DNA of 15,432 nt from Erysipelotrichaceae bacterium (GTDB lineage Bacteria > Bacillota_I > Bacilli_A > Erysipelotrichales > Coprobacillaceae), in the NCBI GenBank assembly GCA_021202205.1, contig JAJQDJ010000269.1, positions 1 to 15,432 on the forward strand, read 5' to 3'. Under the pieces are notes generated by a model. That model was not told the origin of the DNA. It made no database searches and worked only from the letters and a program-made list of their open reading frames with translations. Each line of letters starts with the position of its first letter. Within the stretch, counting starts at the first letter, position 1. This document shows, in pieces, positions 6,098 through 13,518 of this stretch. A program made the position numbers and the translations under genes.

Positions 6098-9000
6098 AAG
6101 CTTTCTTAACATTCATAATCAACATTTGTAATCTGTTTTCAATATTTGCAAAGCTAACATCAGGATCATAGTCCAAAGGTAAAACCTGAACATCAGGATA
6201 TAATTCCTTGATTTTCTTTGAAATTCCTCTACCTACCACATGATTTGGTAAACAACCAAATGGTTGTAGTATAATAAAGTTTTTGCATCCATGCTTTGCA
6301 TGATGAAGTATTTCTCCAGGTATCAATATACCTTCGCCTGCATCAAAAGTATGATGGATTATAGGATCACTATCATGCGTTAAATCTTGAATACGTGTTG
6401 TTTTTTCAAAGAGTGGATGTTCTTTCGCAATACTATCCGCTAAATTATGCGCTATATTAAATGCATTATTAGCAACAGCATACCATACTTTCTTATCTAT
6501 TGGCCTATCTAAATGATATTCTTTATCCTGGCTGTCCTGATAAAAGTATGTTTTTCTTATAACATCTGTCATTCTTGCTTCAATAATTTCAAAACCATTC
6601 TTTTCTAAATAATCTTCGATATCATGATTAGCACCAGGATGGAAGTTCAATAAATATTCGCCAACAATTAATACTCTTGGTTTTAAATGGTTACGATCAT
6701 AAGGTATATCTTTCATAACCTTGATACCTTTCTTAAAGCCGTTCTTAGCACCATTGATTCCATGTTTTTCTAAGCCATCAATCAAATAATCCATGGCTTT
6801 TTCAAATGCTTCATTTGCACTACCAACAATTAGTTCATAAGGTCTTATTTTTCTTAATAATTCTTCTAATATATCAATCATTGGTAAAGCAAAAGCAATA
6901 CGCATGGCTGAAGCTATACTCATTCTAAAACCAGGATGCACATTGTGATAATCAACATCATCATTTGTAAGAATAGGAACATCCTTATATCCAGCATCAT
7001 CTAAAGCTTTACGCGTTAAAGCTGTATAATGTGTTAAACGACAGTCACCTATATATTTACCTTGTGCTATTGCCGTATTATGAACATCATATTTATCTGA
7101 TTCCAAAGCTGCCAATGCTTCTCCGATAACAATCTGTGCTGGGAAACAAATATCATTATGAACATAACGTTTACCAAGTTCTATAGCTCTTTCTCTACCA
7201 TATTCCAATGGTACAGCCTTAATACCTTGTTTAACCATTGCTGCTGACATAACTCTACTAAAAGCATGAGAGGTATTTGGCATAAGGACAGTTTTTGTTG
7301 TTTTGTCTTCTTTTGTAAATTTAACAGGATAAGGATCTTTCAATTCATGTATATCTAATCTGTTATCTTTACGTGATATTGTTTCAATAAATGATCTTAC
7401 ACGAATACGTAATGGTCCTTGTACATCACTTTCATCTAATTTTAAAACTAAAGGACTCTTATTAGATATTTCTTTCATCAATCTAATAATTTCATCAGAC
7501 AAATAAGCATCATGTCCACAACCAAAACTAACAACTTGAATATATTGAAGATATTCATTAGTTGCTGCTAAAATGGCGTTGGATAACATTCTAGCATGAT
7601 AGTTATTGACTATATCAATACGGCTTTGACTTAAATCGACAGAATTCGCCTGTGGAAGACAATCAGCTGTTAATACTGGAATTCCCATATTAATTAACAT
7701 GTCAGGTAAACTATGATTAACCAATTCATCATTTTGATATGGTCTAGAAGCTAATATAATAGCATATTTGTTTTCTTTTTCTACCATATCTAAAACACGT
7801 TGTCCTTCTTTATATAAATCATTTCTAAATGTATTTTGTGCGTTATCAGCCTGCTCAATAGCTTTTAGAGTAATATCTTTATCTATACCATAAGTTTCTT
7901 TCATATATTCTGGTAATTGTCTATTCCTATCACTATCTTTATACCAATGAAACAATGGATTATCATACTGAATACCCCATTTTTCAGGATTATCAGAGTT
8001 CCTAATAACCATTGGATATCCCTTAACAATCGCACACATAGATTGACTTGTATCTTCCGTGTTTTCACTTGGAATTGTTGTAATCGTAGGCATAAAGATA
8101 CGATCTACTTTTTTATCCCTAAGATTTCTTATATGTCCATGAACCAATTTAGCAGGGAAACAAACTGTATCTGATGAAACGGCTTGTAAACCATTTTCAT
8201 ATATTTCTCTTGTGCTCTTATCAGATAATACAACATCAAATCCTAATGTTTTAAAGAATGTTGTCCAAAATGGCATATTATCCCAATAAGATAATACTCT
8301 AGGTAATCCAATTTTTATATTATTTTTCTCTAACAATGTTGTATAATCATAGTTTTTAAATAATAACTTTTCACGGTAATCAAACATATTAGGTGTCTTA
8401 TTTTTTTGTTGATTCTTTTCTTTTAATTGTTGTCTTACTGAGGCATCTTTAATATCACCTAAGATTTCACCATTTTCACAACGATTATTTGTTATCCATG
8501 AATTTCCATTTGAAAAACGTATAACTGTTCTATGACAATGATTATTACAAAATGGACAAGTTACATTCGCTTCTCTTTCAAAGCTAAAACTATCTAATTG
8601 ATCCAAATCAAATTCTGGAGAATCAGCTTCATATTCTTCCTTCGTAATCAATGCAATACCAATAGCTCCCATAATTTCAGGATAAGGCGCACGTGTGACT
8701 GGTTTACCAATATATTGTTCTAAAGCACAAAGAACTGCATCATTTTTAAATGTTCCACCCTGTACAACAATACGATCACCTAAAGAATCCAAATTAGAAA
8801 TACGAATAACTTTTGTAAAAACATTCGCAATAATTGAACGACATAAACCTGCCATAATATCTTCAGATTTTTTACCGTTTCTTTGTTCAGTAATAATACT
8901 ACTATTCATAAATACTGTACAACGACTACCTAACACTGCTGGATCCTTAGAATCAAACGCTACTTCAGCAATTCTTTCTACAGGAATATTTAATGAAGAA

Positions 9001-10424
9001 GCATAATTTTCTAAGAATGAACCACATCCAGATGAACAAGCTTCATTAACGACAATATTAGTAATTGTTCCATTTTCAACCCATATAGCTTTCATATCCT
9101 GACCACCAATATCCAATACAAAAGTCGCATCTTTAACATATTTTTCAACAGCTCTTACATGCGCTACTGTTTCAACTTGATGAGTCTTTAGACCAAAAGC
9201 ATTAGCAAACAACATTTCTCCATAGCCAGTCGTTCCTGCATCTAATATATGAAGTTTAATACCTAATTTCTTATATTTTTCACGAATATCAATAAGTGCT
9301 TTTTTTGCAACCATTAATGGTTCGCCATCATTCGATGCATAAAATGAATCTAAGATATTCTCGTCTTCATCTATTAATACAAACTTTGTTGTTGTACTAC
9401 CTGAGTCAATACCTAAGAATGCATTGATTTCCTTTTTATCAAATTGTATAGGTTCAATTGTCTTTAAAGCATGAGTTTTTAAAAACTCATCTCTCTCATT
9501 ATCATTTTTAAAAAACGGTTCAGAAGTATGTGGAGCATCTTTTTTATTATTATGAATATGTGATAATTTTTCTTTATAATATGATATTGGATGATATGGA
9601 GCATCTTCAAACATGGTCATTAATGATAATGCTGCTCCATAAGCCACAACGAGCTCTGATCTTTCTGGTATGATAATATCTTCATCACTTAAATGAAGTC
9701 TTTCTTTAAACACATCAATTAATTTAGGATTAAATGTAAGTGGCCCACCTTCAAATACAACCGGTGCCTTAATTTCTAACCCTTGCGCAAGACCACCAAT
9801 CGTTTGTTTTGCAAGAGCATGGAATGATGATAAAGCCAAATCTTCTTTAGCAATACCTTGATTTAATAAAGGCTGGATATCTGTTTTAGCATAAACCCCA
9901 CATCTACCAGAAATATCATAAACACATTGACCATGACTCGCTAAATCATTAAAATCTTCAATATTTGCTTTTAAAATAGAAGCCACTTCATCAATAAAAG
10001 CTCCTGTTCCTCCAGCACAACTACCATTCATACGCATATCAGAAACATCTAAATAACCAGTATTTTCATCTTTATGGAAAAAAATAATTTTAGCATCTTG
10101 TCCACCTAATTCAATAGCTGTCCCCACATTATCATAATTATCCTGCAATGTTAATGAATTGGCTACAACTTCTTGAATATATGATACACCTAATGATTCA
10201 GCAATCAATTTTGCTCCAGACCCTGTTAAACATAACTTTATTTCAATGTCTTCGTCTTTGTATTTTTTCTTTAATAAAGATAAAGCAAAAAAGATACTCT
10301 TTAATTGATTCGCATTATGCCTGCGATAATCAGAAAAATATATATTTTTATTGTCATCAATGGCCATTATTTTTGTTGTTGTCGATCCTACATCAATACC
10401 AACTAAAAACCTATTCATATACAT
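6096..10424 (-). CDS. giant 2-hydroxyacyl-CoA dehydratase activase-related protein
   Basis: A 1,442-residue protein of the acyl-CoA dehydratase activase/DUF2229 family. Two BcrAD/BadFG-type ATPase domains stand in tandem. The first has GIDVGSTTTK (near 10), GGQDAK (near 105), NGSCAGGTG (near 130) and GRCGVYAKTD (near 170). The second has GIDSGSTTTK (near 337), GGQDMK (near 440), NEACSSGCG (near 461) and GSRCTVFMNSS (near 498). Both keep the two cysteines that ligate the bridging [4Fe-4S] cluster in HgdC-type activators. A Cys-rich patch (CPFCNNHCH near 622, NRCENG near 650) follows, then DUF2229 (about 700-920, GLPRVLSYW) and an HgdB-like part (FGCGHD near 970, NDICFPAQ near 1090, FGCLPNH near 1390). 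ATPase-driven low-potential electron transfer is the family chemistry; the substrate of these fusions is not established, and no dehydratase subunit gene is adjacent. The ATG at 10424 has AGGAAGG five bases upstream; ATG 10418 is an alternative, and the TTG at 10445 lies before the binding site. Confidence 0.9.
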   Translation of the reverse strand: MYMNRFLVGIDVGSTTTKIMAIDDNKNIYFSDYRRHNANQLKSIFFALSLLKKKYKDEDIEIKLCLTGSGAKLIAESLGVSYIQEVVANSLTLQDNYDNVGTAIELGGQDAKIIFFHKDENTGYLDVSDMRMNGSCAGGTGAFIDEVASILKANIEDFNDLASHGQCVYDISGRCGVYAKTDIQPLLNQGIAKEDLALSSFHALAKQTIGGLAQGLEIKAPVVFEGGPLTFNPKLIDVFKERLHLSDEDIIIPERSELVVAYGAALSLMTMFEDAPYHPISYYKEKLSHIHNNKKDAPHTSEPFFKNDNERDEFLKTHALKTIEPIQFDKKEINAFLGIDSGSTTTKFVLIDEDENILDSFYASNDGEPLMVAKKALIDIREKYKKLGIKLHILDAGTTGYGEMLFANAFGLKTHQVETVAHVRAVEKYVKDATFVLDIGGQDMKAIWVENGTITNIVVNEACSSGCGSFLENYASSLNIPVERIAEVAFDSKDPAVLGSRCTVFMNSSIITEQRNGKKSEDIMAGLCRSIIANVFTKVIRISNLDSLGDRIVVQGGTFKNDAVLCALEQYIGKPVTRAPYPEIMGAIGIALITKEEYEADSPEFDLDQLDSFSFEREANVTCPFCNNHCHRTVIRFSNGNSWITNNRCENGEILGDIKDASVRQQLKEKNQQKNKTPNMFDYREKLLFKNYDYTTLLEKNNIKIGLPRVLSYWDNMPFWTTFFKTLGFDVVLSDKSTREIYENGLQAVSSDTVCFPAKLVHGHIRNLRDKKVDRIFMPTITTIPSENTEDTSQSMCAIVKGYPMVIRNSDNPEKWGIQYDNPLFHWYKDSDRNRQLPEYMKETYGIDKDITLKAIEQADNAQNTFRNDLYKEGQRVLDMVEKENKYAIILASRPYQNDELVNHSLPDMLINMGIPVLTADCLPQANSVDLSQSRIDIVNNYHARMLSNAILAATNEYLQYIQVVSFGCGHDAYLSDEIIRLMKEISNKSPLVLKLDESDVQGPLRIRVRSFIETISRKDNRLDIHELKDPYPVKFTKEDKTTKTVLMPNTSHAFSRVMSAAMVKQGIKAVPLEYGRERAIELGKRYVHNDICFPAQIVIGEALAALESDKYDVHNTAIAQGKYIGDCRLTHYTALTRKALDDAGYKDVPILTNDDVDYHNVHPGFRMSIASAMRIAFALPMIDILEELLRKIRPYELIVGSANEAFEKAMDYLIDGLEKHGINGAKNGFKKGIKVMKDIPYDRNHLKPRVLIVGEYLLNFHPGANHDIEDYLEKNGFEIIEARMTDVIRKTYFYQDSQDKEYHLDRPIDKKVWYAVANNAFNIAHNLADSIAKEHPLFEKTTRIQDLTHDSDPIIHHTFDAGEGILIPGEILHHAKHGCKNFIILQPFGCLPNHVVGRGISKKIKELYPDVQVLPLDYDPDVSFANIENRLQMLIMNVKKA

Positions 10425-10505
10425 TACTTCCTTCCTAATACCCAAATAATTTACAATTTTTATCTATTTAACATTGAAACATGAACAAGATATGAAGTTC
10501 ACGTC

Positions 10506-10533
10506 ATTTTATCATTATTTCAATAATAATCAA
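10506..10533 (-). promoter_or_regulatory. candidate promoter of the activase gene
   Basis: Read on the minus strand, TTGATT (complement of 10528-10533) and TAAAAT (complement of 10506-10511) are 16 bases apart. The predicted transcript start is near 10499, giving a leader of about 75 bases. The remaining gene-free sequence up to 10640 is AT-rich with no other clear element. Confidence 0.5.
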
Positions 10534-10640
10534 GTTAATTTTTTAATCATAGCTATTTTATTAATATAATATAAACTGAAACAAAACTTACACTGTCTAT
10601 TTTACTAATTTTATAGTATTTATCAAGATAAATGCATATA

Positions 10641-10666
10641 TAAAAAAGCATATCCTAAGATATGCT
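10641..10666 (-). terminator. intrinsic terminator of the sporulation operon
   Basis: AGCATATC (10647-10654) and GATATGCT (10659-10666) pair with a four-base loop. The minus strand continues into six T (complement of 10642-10647). The spoIIQ stop codon (complement of 10655-10657) lies in the loop region. Confidence 0.9.
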
Positions 10667-11302
10667 AGTTAACTCTTTCCCTATATAATTTTCTGGATTA
10701 TAAATTGTATCACCTTTTTGTAAGATGAAATTCAAATGATTACCCAAATCAGATTCATAAACATTTTCACCACTTTTACCGATTGTCTCACCTTGTGAAA
10801 CTTCCTGATTCAACTCAACATTGACTTCTGATAGTGATTCATATGTTGTTTGTATATCATCACTATTTGTAATAGTTACAACCCATCCTAAAACAGCATC
10901 ATTAGTTTTTTTCGTAACTGTACCACTGATTGCTGCTAAAACATTAAATGTTTCGCCACTCTTTGCATAATCTATTCCATCATTTGGTCGATAAACGCCC
11001 TCAAATAATATTAAAGATTGTTCCTGCTTTTCACTAGAATCATCTTTGTTGTAATAATATCTTACAATACCAATACCATCTTCTACTGGTGATGCTAAAG
11101 TTTCATCTGCCTTTTCTTGATTATCGGATTCTTCTGATGCAACAGTCGTATCATTTTCTTCTACTTTTACAACTGATTCATCTTCAAAATCATCATTCGA
11201 ATCCTCCAGCAATTTTTGAATAATTCCAACACCACCTAAAAATAAAACCAATGCTAAAGTCACAACTACGATTTTCTTTATATCTATAAATTTCTTGTAC
11301 AT
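10655..11302 (-). CDS. spoIIQ: SpoIIQ-like stage II sporulation protein (degenerate M23)
   Basis: Forespore membrane protein that pairs with SpoIIIAH across the two sporulation membranes during engulfment. It has a short cytoplasmic N-terminus, one membrane segment (about 10-28), an acidic low-complexity linker (33-75) and a LytM/M23-type domain (about 95-208), where NVLAAISGTVT (120-130), DAVLGWVVTITN (135-146), TTYESLSEV (152-160) and the C-terminal YNPENYI match SpoIIQ. Two of the three zinc ligands are replaced: Asn107 stands in the HxxxD position (Asp111 is kept), and HLN (189-191) replaces HxH. The peptidase is therefore expected to be inactive, with a structural role as in Bacillus SpoIIQ. 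The start has GAGGTG five bases upstream. It follows spoIID by 31 bases in the same operon. Confidence 0.88.
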   Translation of the reverse strand: MYKKFIDIKKIVVVTLALVLFLGGVGIIQKLLEDSNDDFEDESVVKVEENDTTVASEESDNQEKADETLASPVEDGIGIVRYYYNKDDSSEKQEQSLILFEGVYRPNDGIDYAKSGETFNVLAAISGTVTKKTNDAVLGWVVTITNSDDIQTTYESLSEVNVELNQEVSQGETIGKSGENVYESDLGNHLNFILQKGDTIYNPENYIGKELTSIS

Positions 11303-11333
11303 ACTTTCACCTCAAAGTAAGTATGAACAAAAC

Positions 11334-12203
11334 TCAAGAGTCTATACTTTTAATTTCAATATTTTGATAATAATGTTTTAAAATATCTTCATAACTATAA
11401 CCTTCCAAGGCCATTCCATGTGCTCCGTATTGGCTCATACCAACACCATGTCCACTCCCATAAGTTGTAAAAACATAACCCTCTTCTTTAAGTTCTATAC
11501 TAAAACAAGACGAGGCTAAAGATAATAATTCTCTTATTTCTCTACCAGTATACGTTTTATCATTAACAATGACACTTTTCACATATCCACTATCAGTATA
11601 AGCAGTAATACTCATATTATTTAATGTTTCATCAAACAATAAAGCTAATTCATTTTTAGTAAACGTTTGACTTTGTTCATAATTAGGATCTAATTCTTCA
11701 TCCCAATGACTATCTACTGATTGAAGATATACTACTTCATCACTAAAATAATCTTCACTATTAACTGTTTGACCATTACTGCAAGAAAAAAATAATGCTG
11801 AAATATATTCATTTTGATATGTCATCACTACATATGATGTCTCTTCAATAGCTTGTTTAATTTTACTCATATATTCATCATAATGACTACCCCATTGTTT
11901 CAACAAAGTATCATTATCCAAATAAACTTGTGAATTGGTTGTATTGTCAACACTTAAGTTGCGCGATAAAACAAATGTACGACTCGCCACTACTTGAGCT
12001 TTTAATGCTTCGATTTCAAAATCAACTGGCATTTCTCCAGCCACTACACCTATTAAATATTCTTCTAATTCTATATTTAGAATACCTTCTTCTGTTTTAA
12101 CTTCGACAATATATTCTTCATTTTTTATATTTATTTCATGGAAACTACTTATTAAAAGTATACATAGACATACGCAAATGAGTTTTATATATATTGTTTT
12201 CAT
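11334..12203 (-). CDS. spoIID: SpoIID stage II sporulation protein, lytic transglycosylase
   Basis: Peptidoglycan lytic transglycosylase of the mother-cell engulfment complex (with SpoIIM and SpoIIP), anchored outside the mother-cell membrane. It has an N-terminal hydrophobic segment (about 4-20), then LEEYLIGVVAGEMP (46-59) with catalytic Glu57, ALKAQVVASRTFVL (66-79), a cysteine in FFSCSNGQT (138-146) where the SpoIID structures bind zinc, and the C-terminal GSGHGVGMSQYGA near 248-260. The length of 289 residues is slightly shorter than in Bacillus. It lies 23 bases after the DUF1146 gene. The ATG has no recognisable ribosome binding site (the preceding 25 bases are almost only A and T), so translation may be weak or coupled. 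Extra sigma-E control from a promoter inside the upstream gene is possible but was not located. Confidence 0.95.
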   Translation of the reverse strand: MKTIYIKLICVCLCILLISSFHEINIKNEEYIVEVKTEEGILNIELEEYLIGVVAGEMPVDFEIEALKAQVVASRTFVLSRNLSVDNTTNSQVYLDNDTLLKQWGSHYDEYMSKIKQAIEETSYVVMTYQNEYISALFFSCSNGQTVNSEDYFSDEVVYLQSVDSHWDEELDPNYEQSQTFTKNELALLFDETLNNMSITAYTDSGYVKSVIVNDKTYTGREIRELLSLASSCFSIELKEEGYVFTTYGSGHGVGMSQYGAHGMALEGYSYEDILKHYYQNIEIKSIDS

Positions 12204-12226
12204 ATTACATTATATGTTTAATATAT

Positions 12227-12436
12227 TTATAAATAACTAAAACTTAGATTTCCAAAATCAATAATAAACGATGCAAACAAATATCCTAATACAATAGATG
12301 CCATAATATAAAATAAATAAAATTCTCTTACTTTACCTTTATGAATAAATTCATCAAATCTAAAACAACTCAAAGATATCATAGCCAAACCAATAGAAAG
12401 GATATATACACCAATCTTTACAAAATGATAAATCAT
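12227..12436 (-). CDS. DUF1146 (YwzB-like) small membrane protein
   Basis: A 69-residue protein with two membrane segments (about 5-24 and 40-58) separated by the charged turn FRFDEFIHKGKVREFY, typical of DUF1146. In Bacillus the homologue ywzB also lies near spoIID, so the linkage is conserved. The function is unknown. The ATG at 12436 is chosen because AAGGAG stands seven bases upstream; the TTG one codon earlier is too close. It is the first gene of the operon DUF1146-spoIID-spoIIQ, with its own consensus promoter and a palindrome between the -10 box and the start. Confidence 0.8.
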   Translation of the reverse strand: MIYHFVKIGVYILSIGLAMISLSCFRFDEFIHKGKVREFYLFYIMASIVLGYLFASFIIDFGNLSFSYL

Positions 12437-12437
12437 C

Positions 12438-12457
12438 AAATCACTCCTTAGTGATTT
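12438..12457. promoter_or_regulatory. 8-4-8 palindrome at start of DUF1146-spoIID transcript
   Basis: AAATCACT (12438-12445) and AGTGATTT (12450-12457) are perfect inverted arms around CCTT. It abuts the minus-strand -10 box, spans the expected transcript start and holds the DUF1146 ribosome binding site (AAGGAG) in its centre. It could be a repressor operator or, in RNA, a hairpin partly covering the binding site. No cognate regulator is visible. Confidence 0.55.
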
Positions 12458-12486
12458 ATTATAGCTTGTTTTTTGTTGGAGTACAA
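12458..12486 (-). promoter_or_regulatory. promoter of DUF1146-spoIID-spoIIQ operon
   Basis: On the minus strand TTGTAC (complement of 12481-12486) and TATAAT (complement of 12458-12463) are 17 bases apart, a near-consensus sigma-A promoter. Transcription would begin near 12451. Confidence 0.75.
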
Positions 12487-12495
12487 TGTTATAAC
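12466..12495 (+). promoter_or_regulatory. candidate promoter of the GNAT gene
   Basis: TTGTTT (12466-12471) and TATAAC (12490-12495) are 18 bases apart. It occupies nearly the same bases as the minus-strand promoter of the sporulation operon. The start near 12502 would fall at the ribosome binding site. Confidence 0.5.
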
Positions 12496-12512
12496 TTCTT
12501 TGAGGTGGTATT

Positions 12513-13016
12513 TTGATTAGAAATTCAATTAGTACAGATATAAAAGATATAATGATATTAATTCATCAAGCACAAAATTATTTTAAAGAAAACAATATTG
12601 ATCAATGGCAGGATGGTTACCCTAACGAAATGCAAATACAAGATGATATCAATAAGAAATGTAGCTATGTTTTAGATGATAATAATATTATTGGAACAAT
12701 GTATTTTGCGATAGAAGATGATGAAAATTATGCTGTTATTGATGGAGCATGGTTAACAAAGAATCAGCCTTACGCAGTTATTCATCGTATAGTCGTTGAT
12801 AATAACTATAAAGGTCATGGTTTAGCAAAACAATTATTAGATTTTGCTATAGAAGAATGCAATAAAGAGAATATTCATAGCATTCGTATTGATACACATC
12901 ATGATAATTTATCTATGCAACGTTTTCTAACTAAAAACGGTTTTCTTTTATGTGGTAATATTACATTACAATCTGGAGATCCACGTATCGCTTTTGAAAA
13001 AATTTTGAATAATTAA
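12513..13016 (+). CDS. GNAT-family N-acetyltransferase
   Basis: A 167-residue acetyl-CoA-dependent acyltransferase of the GNAT fold, cytosolic. The family's start pattern (MIRNSISTDIKDIMILI) begins at the TTG codon at 12513, which has GAGGTGG a few bases upstream, so this non-ATG start is well supported. The acetyl-CoA loop is IHRIVVDNNYKGHGLAKQLLDFA (90-112, core KGHGLAK), followed by IRIDTH (near 129-134), NLSMQRFLTKNGF (136-148) and a short C-terminal strand. The substrate is unknown. It is divergent from the sporulation operon with interlocked promoters, and it precedes the broken ferritin-like gene by 37 bases in the same direction, possibly as one transcript. It resembles many stand-alone Firmicute acetyltransferases with no assigned role. 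Confidence 0.88.
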   Translation: MIRNSISTDIKDIMILIHQAQNYFKENNIDQWQDGYPNEMQIQDDINKKCSYVLDDNNIIGTMYFAIEDDENYAVIDGAWLTKNQPYAVIHRIVVDNNYKGHGLAKQLLDFAIEECNKENIHSIRIDTHHDNLSMQRFLTKNGFLLCGNITLQSGDPRIAFEKILNN

Positions 13017-13023
13017 TATAACT

Positions 13024-13047
13024 TTTCCATATTCTTTAATATGGAGG
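13024..13047 (+). promoter_or_regulatory. hairpin covering the ferritin-like gene's ribosome binding site
   Basis: CCATATT (13027-13033) pairs with AATATGG (13038-13044) around a CTTT loop. The stem can extend by T-A and two G-U pairs (13024-13026 with 13045-13047), placing all of GGAGG (13043-13047) in the paired region, seven bases before the ATG at 13054. No T-run follows, so it is not a terminator. Confidence 0.5.
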
Positions 13048-13053
13048 TTATCA

Positions 13054-13508
13054 ATGACGAAGACTCTTAAAAAACTCAATATTAATCCTAAGATTGGTCG
13101 ATTATTACTTAAAGATATTGGTGGTATCAATTCTAAAATGAATAATGTATCTCTTTATTTTTATAACATGATATTAACTAAAGAAACTAATCCTGAGTTA
13201 TCCCAATTATTTAGACAACTCAATCTAGAAGAAATGAAACATATTGAATTACTTGCTGACATATGTTATCAATTGGGAGTTGATCCAAGACTTTGGGAAA
13301 TTTGCTTCAATACTGGTCTCCAGGATATAATATTTATCCAAGACCTATTTCCAAAATGATTGCAAATATAATCAATAATGAAAATAAACTTATCAATATT
13401 ATGCAATCACAAATATCAATGTTTGATGAACCTGTCATAATTGATATATTTCAACAAATCATAGAACAAGATAAAATTCATATTCATACATTAAAAGCTC
13501 GTCTATGA
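13054..13508 (+). pseudogene. ferritin-like protein gene, broken by one frameshift
   Basis: The two halves of one gene lie in different frames. The first runs from the ATG at 13054 (GGAGG six bases upstream) through a helical region with EEMKH (an ExxH-type metal motif) to DPRLWE. The second continues from about 13302 as QYWSPGYNIYPRP and ends with a helix holding EQDKIHIH, a second such motif, at 13508. Together they give about 150 residues of a ferritin-like four-helix protein in which DPRLWE is normally followed shortly by the YWSPGYN block. The change is equivalent to one lost base between about 13300 and 13308; no homopolymer of note lies there. Without the shift the first frame stops at 13357-13359 after 101 codons. 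It may be true decay or a sequencing error. The family includes small iron- or manganese-binding proteins; the exact role is unknown. Confidence 0.78.
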
Positions 13509-13515
13509 CGAGCTT
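13495..13515. terminator. hairpin between convergent ferritin-like and yitT-type genes
   Basis: AAGCTCGT (13495-13502) and ACGAGCTT (13508-13515) form an 8-bp GC-containing stem with a 5-base loop. On the minus strand it is followed by only a short TTTT run, on the plus strand by TCATCTATTCT. It lies across the 3' end of the ferritin-like gene and just after the stop of the YitT-type gene; probably a moderate terminator for the latter. Confidence 0.55.
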
Positions 13516-13518
13516 CAT

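Noticed and set aside
10148..10438. Plus-strand open frame of 96 codons opposite the activase gene
   Set aside because: It is fully antisense to a conserved ATPase domain and has low-complexity composition with no ribosome binding site; the same holds for the frames at 7917-8174 and 8695-9006.
10425..10445. TTG start of the activase gene at 10445
   Set aside because: It lies upstream of the AGGAAGG ribosome binding site and adds residues not needed before GIDVGST.
10446..10646. Riboswitch or other structured RNA before the activase gene
   Set aside because: The gap is AT-rich with no strong nested helices or known aptamer motifs; only a plausible promoter could be supported.
13293..13508. 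Independent small gene starting at the TTG at 13293
   Set aside because: Its sequence from YWSPGYN onward is the second half of the ferritin-like protein, and no ribosome binding site precedes the TTG.
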